DNA of 37,914 nt from JBFLYN01 sp040756655 (GTDB lineage: Bacteria; Bacillota; Sulfobacillia; UBA8153): NCBI GenBank assembly GCA_040756655.1, contig JBFLYN010000034.1, positions 1 through 37,914 on the forward strand. Reading direction: 5' to 3'. The translations under genes were made by a program, and so were the position numbers. Every line of letters starts with the position of its first letter. Position 1 is the first letter of the stretch. Below the pieces are notes generated by a model. The model worked only from the letters and a program-made list of their open reading frames with translations, was not told the DNA's origin and ran no database searches. Of the stretch, positions 1 to 5,867 are shown piece after piece.

Positions 1-70
1 CACTCTCGCGTACCAAGCGGACAGCTTCCGCCCGGAACTCCAGCGGATATGGTGGTCTTGTTCCCGGCAT
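1..70 (-). CDS. IS3-family transposase OrfA, N-terminal fragment
   Basis: The only transposase sequence inside the window is the first 23 codons or so, starting at ATG 70-68 and running off the left edge. They read MPGTRPPYPLEF then RAEAVRLVRES, the classic start of IS3-family OrfA helix-turn-helix proteins, which bind the element ends. The same reading frame, damaged by frameshifts, occurs at 10714-10567. OrfB, the catalytic part, would lie to the left of the window, so integrity cannot be judged. Confidence 0.68.
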   Translation of the reverse strand, partial: MPGTRPPYPLEFRAEAVRLVRES

Positions 71-118
71 TGGCAACCTCCCCTGTCTCAAGTATGGGGT
101 GTCCACCAAACCGGGTCA
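1..118 (-). mobile_element. IS3-family element, 5' end (cut by window edge)
   Basis: The minus strand reads into an insertion sequence whose end lies at about 118, beginning TGACCCGG and continuing with TGGTGGACACCCC, the TG-start and GGACAC style of IS3-family termini. A related terminus and leader recur at 10774-10712, which defines the boundary. The element sits inside istB, which loses its C-terminal third. The rest of the element lies outside the window. Confidence 0.72.
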
Positions 119-602
119 AGCTCATGGCCAGTTGGCGGGTGAGTTCTGGATAGGAGCCATCACCCTTGGCCATGGCCAGTTCGGTAAGAAGTCGCGGTAC
201 CCGGTAGTAGCGAGTAGTGAACCCCGGCCGGCAGGCCTGGTGAGCGAGTGCGCAACACAGGTAGGTCTTGCCTACGCCGGTGGGCCCCACCACCAGGATG
301 TTCTGATGAGTGCGCACCCACTCGCAACTGGCGAGCGTACGGAGGAGCGCCCGGTTCAGTCCCCGGGGTTTCTCGTAGTCGATATCCTCCATACAAGCCG
401 GCATGCGTAGCCGCGCCTGCTGGAGCAAACGCGCTAGACGCCGGTTGTGACGGTAGGTCCATGCGTGGTCCACCAGTAGCCCGAAGCGCTCCTCAAAGCA
501 TAGTTGCTGGGTGGCAGGCTGCTGGGCCTGGGCCAGGTAAGCCTCGGCCATGCCGTGCAGGCGCATGCGCCGCAGGTGTTCTAAGGTAGGCTGGGTCAGC
601 AT
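119..602 (-). pseudogene. IstB, IS21-family ATP-binding helper, truncated
   Basis: IstB is the AAA+ ATPase that assists the IS21 transposase IstA in target selection. The frame opens at ATG 602-600, one base after the istA stop, which is the usual istA-istB arrangement. It reads about 161 codons, with the N-terminal helical domain (MLTQPTLEHLRRMRLHGMA) and a clear Walker A motif, GPTGVGKT, near residue 106. Homology ends abruptly at about 119, where the IS3-type terminus begins. The Walker B and sensor parts are therefore missing, against a usual length near 245 residues. It is not functional as it stands. Confidence 0.85.
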
Positions 603-603
603 A

Positions 604-2111
604 TCAGCTATCCCCCTTTGCTGCAGCGAAGTAGTCGGCTCCCCGCAGGTTATCGTGTGCCACTGGGGGTTGGGGCGGTCGCTCCTCCCAGGGCACCTGG
701 TCCAATCCCTTGCTCAGCATGGTGTTGACACTCCGGTAACTATAGGCACCCAAGGCCACCGCCCGGGCGCAGGCGGCCTCCAGCCGGGCCGGGGTATAGC
801 GGCGGCTGAGACGGAGCACCCCCAGGCAGGACCGGTAGGCTTGCTCGGGATGCGGCCGGCGCTCCAGGAGGGTCTTCACCACCTGGGCCGTCTGGGGACC
901 AATGGTTTGCGCCCAGTTGATGAGCCGTTCCGGCGTCCACTCCAGGTAGGCCCGGTGCGCGGGCGGTCGATGCTCGGATAGCGTGGTGTGTTGGCCAGGT
1001 TGATAGGAGCGCTGGTGGCTGGCCACCCGTTGGCCCTGGTACAGGATCTCCACGGTGGTAGCGGTGAAGCGTACGTCCACCTGCTTTTTGACCAACTGGT
1101 GAGGTACACTGTAATAGTGTTGCTCCACCTCGACATGGTAGTCGATGTTGACCCGGGCGTGCTTCCACCGGGCAAACTCGTAGCGGGCCCGGGGGAGCGG
1201 TTGCAGGGCGGGCCGGTCCAGTGTCTCGAAGAACGAGTGCCGGGTTCCATCTAACTTCTGGAACCGCTGGTGGTTCAGCTGATCGCGGGTTTGGGTAAGG
1301 GCTTGGTTGAGTTCGGCCAGGCTGAAGAAGATATGGTGACGACCTTGTCCTTGTCCTTGGCCCGGCCCACCCGGGCGGGAATGACCACACAACCATAGTG
1401 GGCCGCCAGCTCTTGATTAGGTAGGATTGAGCTCGGGTTCGTAACGGCAAGCCCGGGTCACCGCTGCCGCCAGGTTATCCGGGACCAGGATGGCGGGGGC
1501 ACCTCCCAGGAACTCCAGGCAGCGGACGTGGGCGCCGATCCAGGCCTCCAGTTTTTGCGTCCAACTGGCCTCGGCGTAGGTATAGTTGCTGCAGCCCAGT
1601 ACCGCTACGAATACTTGGGCCTGCCGCACCTCACCCGTAGCCCGTTCCACTACGGGTACGCTCTGGCCGGCGTAATCCACAAACAGTTTTTCTCCCGCCC
1701 GGTGCACTTGCCGCATGCTGACCTCGACGGTATCGCGCCACCGGCGGTAGCGCTCGCAGAACTGGCTGTACTGGTAGCCGTCGGGATGCTGTTCCTTCCA
1801 TGAGCAAGCAGCTGCAAGGTCACACCCTTACGGCGCAACTCCCGGTGGATGGCCGCGAAGTCGGGCTGGGGGCGCATCTCCACGACCCCCTGGTAAGGCT
1901 GGCGGTAGAGCCGGTCTTCCAAGACGGCGTCATCCCACTCTGTGGGCAGCGGCCACGACAGTCCGGCCGCGCTGGCCCGACGTATCAGCTCGCTTACCGT
2001 GCTATGAGAGACGCCGCACGTGCGTGCTACCTGGCGGATGCTCAGGCCCATATCCCAAGCCAACCGCGACAGCTCACGGACTTTGCGCATGGATAGCCTC
2101 CTGTTCGCCAT
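604..2111 (-). pseudogene. IstA, IS21-family transposase, multiply frameshifted
   Basis: This is a DDE transposase of the IS21 type, broken into frames. The N-terminal part (ATG 2111-2109, preceded by GAGGGA) has the helix-turn-helix MGLSIRQVARTCGVSHSTV. A frameshift near 1800 moves to a frame carrying the catalytic rve core (GEKLFVDYAGQSVPV, then APAILVPDNL). The frame is lost near 1420 and shifts again near 1350, after which the C-terminal part (FFSLAELNQAL onward to 604) is open. At least three frame changes make this a dead gene. Intact IstA is about 500 residues, which agrees with the total span. It reads into istB with a 1-nt gap. Confidence 0.87.
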
Positions 2112-2222
2112 AGGTCCCTCATCCCTCTCCGCATGCATTACTGATTTGCATACGGCTTCGCCATGAGAGCCTCTGATTTCCTCGGTTATCCAGCGTTACC
2201 GCGCTCATGCGTCGTCAGGCGC

Positions 2223-2245
2223 ATCATTCCGGAGTATCCAGACCA
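2223..2245 (-). repeat. Inverted copy of the IS21 23-bp repeat unit
   Basis: Read on the minus strand this stretch gives TGGTC, seven bases, then TCCGGAAT and three bases: the same 23-nt layout as the array at 2271-2385 but inverted, and separated from it by 25 bp. It lies between the array and istA. Confidence 0.6.
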
Positions 2246-2270
2246 CTAATTCCTACCAACTCATCAAAAG

Positions 2271-2385
2271 TGGTCGGTTTTCTCCGGAATGAGTGGTCGC
2301 TTTAGTCCGGAATGGCTGGTCGATTTCCTCCGGAATCGGTGGTCGGTTTCCTCCGGAACGGGTGGTCGCTTTGCTCCGGAATATG
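2271..2385 (+). repeat. Five contiguous 23-bp repeats at the IS21 end
   Basis: Units start at 2271, 2294, 2317, 2340 and 2363 without any spacer. Each reads TGGTCG, then about six variable, T-rich bases, then TCCGGAAY and three free bases. Multiple transposase-binding repeats at the termini are known for IS21 elements, and the array lies directly upstream of istA, so I read it as the terminal binding array. Conservation is in the two blocks TGGTCG and TCCGGAA, with variable positions between. Confidence 0.85.
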
Positions 2386-2462
2386 CACTCGTCACGTAAG
2401 CTCCTGGACTTCCCCCGCGGTTACAGATTTAATATCACAGATGGATTATAATAAATATAAAG

Positions 2463-2491
2463 TTGAGGACGTGTATCTCTTATGGTATGAT
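2463..2491 (+). promoter_or_regulatory. Sigma-A-type promoter for the toxin-antitoxin pair
   Basis: TTGAGG (2463-2468), a 17-base spacer, then TATGAT (2486-2491). It lies 35 bp before the antitoxin start, with a GGGAGG ribosome-binding site in between. Confidence 0.6.
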
Positions 2492-2525
2492 TTTACTAAA
2501 GTTGGTATTACCGGGAGGCGATAAA

Positions 2526-2816
2526 ATGCCGGACCAAACTATAAGGATTGATCTCGAGTTGCCAAAAGAACTGTTCATCAAAGGCCGGGAATCGGCTCAA
2601 TGGGTAAAAATGGAGGCCTTGAAGAGGCTGGCGGCAACCTTTTACGCAGATGGGAGTTTATCCCTGGGCAAGGCGGCGGAACTGGCCAACGTTTCCAAAC
2701 AGGAATTCCTTGATTTCTTGGTCGCACATAACATTCCTCTCAACTATGATCTCGACGAGCTAGAGGAAGACTTGGCGACCGTTAAGGAGTTTCTGCAAAA
2801 TGAAAGTGGTCTCTAA
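2526..2816 (+). CDS. UPF0175-family antitoxin
   Basis: A 96-residue protein beginning at ATG 2526, with GGGAGG eight bases upstream; longer in-frame starts lack such a site. The N-terminal strand (IRIDLELPKELF) and central helix-turn-helix (ADGSLSLGKAAELANVSKQE) are typical of UPF0175 proteins, which pair with DUF3368/PIN partners. The HTH suggests DNA binding and autoregulation, and the acidic C-terminus would contact the toxin. The gene overlaps the toxin gene by 17 nt, so the two are translationally coupled. It lies between an IS21 element and a tRNA scar, in a region more AT-rich than most of the window, which suggests horizontal acquisition. Confidence 0.8.
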   Translation: MPDQTIRIDLELPKELFIKGRESAQWVKMEALKRLAATFYADGSLSLGKAAELANVSKQEFLDFLVAHNIPLNYDLDELEEDLATVKEFLQNESGL

Positions 2817-3282
2817 CTCGACACCACTTATTGCTTTAGCCCGGATTAAGCAAGTAAACGTCCTGCATGCCGTATTTGCACGAATTATTATTCCTCAAGG
2901 TGTATACAATGAAGTGGTATTACAGGGGGCTGAACTTCCCGGTGTGAAAGAAGTCAGAGAAGCTACCTGGATCGAAACCCTCCAAGTACAAAATGCTCTG
3001 GCGGTTTCCTTACTTAGAACCGACCTTGATCGGGGAGAAGCGGAAGCCATCGTTTTAGCCAAGGAAGTTAAGGCGGATTATCTTTTAGTTGATGAGAAAA
3101 AAGCCCGACGTATCGCCAGAAACTCGGGCTTAAGGATTATGGGTACCTTAGGCGTTGTGGCGCTTGGTGTAAAAAAGGGGTTATTGCCTGCTATTGACCC
3201 AATCCTCGACAGCCTGGAACAGAATGGGTTCCGCTTTAGCGAAAGGGTAAGAACAAAAATTACGGAAGAAATTAAGAAATAA
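2800..3282 (+). CDS. DUF3368 (PIN-like) toxin
   Basis: A 160-residue protein with the PIN-fold pattern of DUF3368 proteins: STPLIALARI at the start, a conserved D-RGEAEAIVLA segment near residues 72-85, and DYLLVDEKKARRIA with the acidic Asp near 95, followed by GTLGVVALGVKKGLLP. VapC-like PIN domains are Mg-dependent RNases, so this is inferred to be the toxin of the pair with the preceding UPF0175 gene. Start ATG 2800 lies inside the end of the antitoxin gene. A strong terminator follows directly. The protein appears intact. Confidence 0.8.
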   Translation: MKVVSNSTPLIALARIKQVNVLHAVFARIIIPQGVYNEVVLQGAELPGVKEVREATWIETLQVQNALAVSLLRTDLDRGEAEAIVLAKEVKADYLLVDEKKARRIARNSGLRIMGTLGVVALGVKKGLLPAIDPILDSLEQNGFRFSERVRTKITEEIKK

Positions 3283-3307
3283 ACTGACGGCGGGAACTTA
3301 TACCAGA

Positions 3308-3336
3308 CCCTTCACCAGTAAGGTGAAGGGGTTTTT
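3308..3336 (+). terminator. Rho-independent terminator after the toxin gene
   Basis: A perfect 9-bp stem, CCCTTCACC (3308-3316) with GGTGAAGGG (3322-3330), 5-nt loop AGTAA, followed by GTTTTTG. The remaining bases from here to 3515 show no recognisable gene. Confidence 0.85.
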
Positions 3337-3515
3337 GTTGTCTCCGCGTTGCCGTCTCAACGATCCAAGGCTTAAGAATGGTAATTATTTCTCCCAAGAT
3401 CGTCCATGGCCGCTTTGAGCAATTGCGGCTCGTGACCAAACGGTGACCCAAAACCATTTCCTTCCAACTCAGTCACCGCTTCGCGTCTTGAAAGCCGCAC
3501 CATTATTAACTTTTT

Positions 3516-3568
3516 TGGAGCTGATGGAGGGATTCGAACCCTCGACCTGCGCATTACGAGTGCGACGT
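3516..3568 (-). pseudogene. tRNA-Thr(CGU) 3' half, possible attachment-site remnant
   Basis: The minus strand carries the 3' half of a tRNA: anticodon loop CTCGTAA (anticodon CGT), the variable region AGGTCG, a full T arm (GAGGG TTCGAAT CCCTC), the 3' acceptor strand and an encoded CCA at 3518-3516. The 5' acceptor and D arm are absent: past about 3568 the sequence becomes the DUF262 reading frame. Integrating elements that target tRNA genes duplicate the 3' half, so this could be one side of an old attachment site. No intact integrase is present in the window. Confidence 0.75.
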
Positions 3569-3569
3569 C

Positions 3570-3767
3570 TTCAAGCAAGTGCACTATGACCTCAATTCAT
3601 TGATGACCTTCATCAAACTAGGAGAGATCGGTCTGCCGGATATCCAGAGGCCTTTCGTTTGGAAGAACTCCAAAGTCCGTGATCTCTTTGACTCGATGTA
3701 CCGAGGCTACCCCGTGGGTTACCTGCTCTCTTGTGTGCCAGTGTACGTGAAGGACGGCGACAATTGA
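3570..3767 (+). pseudogene. DUF262 (GmrSD-like restriction) protein, N-terminal fragment
   Basis: The frame reads FKQVHYDLNSLMTFIKLGEI, then GLPDIQRPFVWKNSKVRDLF and DSMYRGYPVGYLL, the start of DUF262 proteins, the NTP-dependent nuclease component of type IV restriction and anti-phage systems. DUF262 proteins commonly begin within one or two residues of this FKQV motif, but here the start codon has been replaced by tRNA-Thr sequence. Homology is lost after YLLSCV and a stop occurs at 3765-3767. Only about 60 of several hundred residues remain. From 3768 to 3917 I see nothing recognisable. Confidence 0.75.
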
Positions 3768-3917
3768 ACGCTTCTATATTCGAACCGGGCCGTCCACATC
3801 GGAACTGAGCGCAAGCCAGCTCCAGGGTTACATCAAACGCAGGTTCCGATGATCATCGCTGTGGAAGTGTTTCTTGATGAGAGTGCTCAGCACGAACTAT
3901 GCCGAGCTCGTCCCATC

Positions 3918-4775
3918 CTAGACCTGTTCCGGTACCTTGCATCGTTCCTGTGGAGCAGAGGATGGCGCCCACGGTTGGTTTTGCTGTCCTCTTCCTCCCC
4001 GGTATCCCAGCCGCGAGCTCACCTGTCCTGCCGAAGCGCGCACCGCTTCTACCAGGCGGGCTGCCTTGGCATCGATGCGGTGGGCAGGACCCGCCAGGCT
4101 GAGGGCGGCCACGACTTGGCCCTGGTGGTCGAAGATGGGCGCTGCCACGCATTTGAGGCCTTCTTCCACCTCCTCGCGGTCGTAGGCCACGCCCTGGCTC
4201 CGCACGCGCTCCAGTTCCTGCAGGAATGCTTGCCGGTCGGTGATGGTGTGGGGGGTGCGGGGTGGGAGTCCTCTGCGGTCCAGGATGGAGTCGAGTTCCT
4301 CGCGGGGCAAAAAAGCCGCCATGGCCTTGCCCACCCCGGTACAGTGCACGGGCAGCCTGCGCCCTACCTGCGAGCACATGCGGATGGACTCGGGGGATTC
4401 CAGCTTGTAGATGTACACTACTTCCCCCTGGTCCAGGGTGACCAGGTGGGCAGTCTCCCGGTACTCGTTGACCAGGTCGCGGATGAGGGGTTCTGCCAGC
4501 TGGGCCAGATCCATGGCGTCCTTGACCTGGAAGCCGATCTCCAGGAGCCTGAGCCCCAGCCGGTACTTGCCGTTGGCGGGGTTCTGGTCCAGGAAGCCCC
4601 GGCGGTGAAGAGTACTTACCAGCCCGTGCACGCTGCTCTTGTTCAGGGCCATGTGGCCGGCGATCTCAGTCACGCCCATCTCCCGGTGGTGTTCGGACAA
4701 AAGCTCGAGAACATCCAGGGCGCGGGCCACCGACTGGATGATCCGGCCTCCCCGGTCCTGCGCCAAGCTCCCCAC
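3918..4775 (-). CDS. IclR-family transcriptional regulator
   Basis: A 285-residue protein. The N-terminal winged helix-turn-helix (about residues 13-75: RIIQSVARALDVLELLSEH, then MALNKSSVHGLVSTLHRRGF) is followed by the IclR effector-binding domain (about 90-260), including GRRLPVHCTGVGKAMAAFL and GVAYDREEVEEGLKCVAAPI. The start is GTG 4775, with GGAGGA six bases upstream. The protein has an extra tail of about 25 polar residues beyond the usual 250-260. It lies 20 bp downstream of the QPRTase-like gene on the same strand, so the two probably share a transcript. IclR proteins sense small organic acids or aromatic substrates. The likely targets are the palindromes at 5617-5631 and 5805-5819. 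Confidence 0.9.
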   Translation of the reverse strand: MGSLAQDRGGRIIQSVARALDVLELLSEHHREMGVTEIAGHMALNKSSVHGLVSTLHRRGFLDQNPANGKYRLGLRLLEIGFQVKDAMDLAQLAEPLIRDLVNEYRETAHLVTLDQGEVVYIYKLESPESIRMCSQVGRRLPVHCTGVGKAMAAFLPREELDSILDRRGLPPRTPHTITDRQAFLQELERVRSQGVAYDREEVEEGLKCVAAPIFDHQGQVVAALSLAGPAHRIDAKAARLVEAVRASAGQVSSRLGYRGGRGQQNQPWAPSSAPQERCKVPEQV

Positions 4776-4795
4776 GGGCAGTCCTCCTCCTGTTT

Positions 4796-5599
4796 CTAGA
4801 CTCCCTCCACGATGTCATAACGCAGGTCAAGGATGCTCGCGTCGATGATGGCCCGGCCCACTTCCACGATGTCCACCCCGGTATCCAGGGCCGAAGCGAA
4901 GTTGTCCCGGTCCACGCCGCCGCCGAAGGCCAGTTTCGCCCTGGATCTCAGGCCCAGCTGGTCCAGGCGGGAGACGGCTTCCCGGGCCGAGCGCAAGCAG
5001 CCGTTGTCCACCATGATGATGCCCGCCCCGTGCCGGGCGGCAAGCTCGGCTTCTTCGGGTACCGGGGCCCAGTCGCCCCGCACCTGGATCACCGGCACCC
5101 GGGGCAGGAGCGGACCGGCCTGTTCCAGGGCCTCACGGATGCCGCCCAGGACCCGCACGTAGTTCTTGTCCAGGTAGATGAAGGGGTCTTGGGTGATCCT
5201 GATGCTGACCCCCCCGGCGGCGATGCCGGCGCGGAGAAGATCCTTCATGGCCAGGGGGTACTTCTTCCACGCTCCGCACACGACCTGGGCCCGGCCCGCG
5301 GCCCGTTCCACGAACCACCGGGCGGCGGTGGCCACTCCCGAAGCCTTGCCGCAGCAACCGGCCAGCACTTCTTCGCCAGCCAGCACGTGGAGGGCTGGCC
5401 CGGATACTTCCAGGAGGACTGACCCGGCGGTGACGGCGGTGCCGGGCGGGAGGCTCTGGTGGACGGTGAGGCCCAGGGTGTGGCAGGCGGCTATAGCCTC
5501 AGGGGTGCCCGCCACCACGCCAGGTGTAGTGGCCGTAAGGCGGGCCCTAACCGGGTGCCCGGCATGTTCGCCAAGGATCTTCAACCGGATGTCGTCCAA
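4796..5599 (-). CDS. Divergent quinolinate phosphoribosyltransferase (NadC-fold) enzyme
   Basis: About 267 residues with the two-domain NadC/QPRTase architecture: N-terminal barrel-like domain (RARLTATTPGVVAGTPEA), the CGKASGVATAARWFV segment corresponding to the SGIAT helix, AGIIMVDNG, and a C-terminal FGGGVDRDNFASALDTGVDI segment. Canonical substrate-site motifs are changed: TRKT becomes AWKK, and the NHR and LIKDN motifs become SIR and YLDKN. Quinolinate is therefore an uncertain substrate. ModD-type paralogues share this fold and are an alternative. I chose TTG 5599 because GGAGGA sits six bases upstream and a palindromic operator lies just beyond; GTG 5644 gives 15 more residues but a weak site. 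It is divergent from the flavoprotein operon and co-oriented with iclR. Confidence 0.78.
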   Translation of the reverse strand: MDDIRLKILGEHAGHPVRARLTATTPGVVAGTPEAIAACHTLGLTVHQSLPPGTAVTAGSVLLEVSGPALHVLAGEEVLAGCCGKASGVATAARWFVERAAGRAQVVCGAWKKYPLAMKDLLRAGIAAGGVSIRITQDPFIYLDKNYVRVLGGIREALEQAGPLLPRVPVIQVRGDWAPVPEEAELAARHGAGIIMVDNGCLRSAREAVSRLDQLGLRSRAKLAFGGGVDRDNFASALDTGVDIVEVGRAIIDASILDLRYDIVEGV

Positions 5600-5616
5600 T
5601 GGGGCTCCTCCAGCAT

Positions 5617-5631
5617 GCGAACGCAGTTCGC
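5617..5631. promoter_or_regulatory. Palindromic operator candidate, copy 1 (IclR box)
   Basis: GCGAAC GCA GTTCGC: perfect 6-bp arms with a 3-nt centre, 18 bp upstream of the TTG start of the QPRTase-like gene. The same arms with the same spacing occur at 5805-5819 in front of the divergent operon. I infer that the adjacent IclR regulator binds here. Confidence 0.6.
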
Positions 5632-5804
5632 CAAGGGTAAACACCTACTGGCACATTACGATGGCCGCGCTCCAGTTTCCTTCCGGCGGCGGCCTTTTGC
5701 TCATGATCGGGAGTGACGGCCAGCCCTGGCAGGACATACCCGGAGTTGTGGCGAATGGTCCAAGAGCAGGGTTGGGAGAGCCGTATTATATTGTAGGTAT
5801 ATGT

Positions 5805-5819
5805 GCGAACTACGTTCGC
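5805..5819. promoter_or_regulatory. Palindromic operator candidate, copy 2 (IclR box)
   Basis: GCGAAC TAC GTTCGC: arms identical to those at 5617-5631. It lies 48 bp before the flavoprotein start and just after an AT-rich stretch (TATTATATT at 5784-5792, TATAT at 5798) that could hold the -10 element, a position where a bound regulator would interfere with initiation. Confidence 0.62.
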
Positions 5820-5867
5820 TCTACGCGGACAGATACCCCGGTCACACCAAAGCATAGGAGGTTGGGC

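Larger units (their letters stand above)
119..2385 (-). mobile_element. Decayed IS21-family element (right-hand end at about 2385)
   Basis: The element comprises istA, truncated istB and a terminal region with five tandem 23-bp repeats. On the minus strand the outer end would start TGCATATTCCGGAGC near 2387-2385, with the TG start normal for IS21. The other end is lost to the IS3-type insertion and the window edge. The element is incapable of moving by itself because both genes are broken. Confidence 0.75.

Noticed and set aside
2271..2385. CRISPR-like array
   Set aside because: Units are contiguous 23-mers without spacers and lie at an IS21 end; no cas genes.
3372..3515. Integrase C-terminus on the minus strand next to the tRNA half
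   Set aside because: The short frame there (ending LLKAAMDDLGRNN) has no motif I can tie to a recombinase.
3516..3580. Complete tRNA-Thr gene
   Set aside because: The 5' acceptor strand and D arm are absent; the flank is DUF262 coding sequence.
3849..4799. Plus-strand frame of 316 codons
   Set aside because: Antisense shadow of the IclR gene, which has full domain support.
5178..5867. Open frame extending the flavoprotein by 230 N-terminal residues
   Set aside because: It runs antisense over the QPRTase-like gene and the intergenic operator region; GGAGG and the Rossmann start fix ATG 5868.
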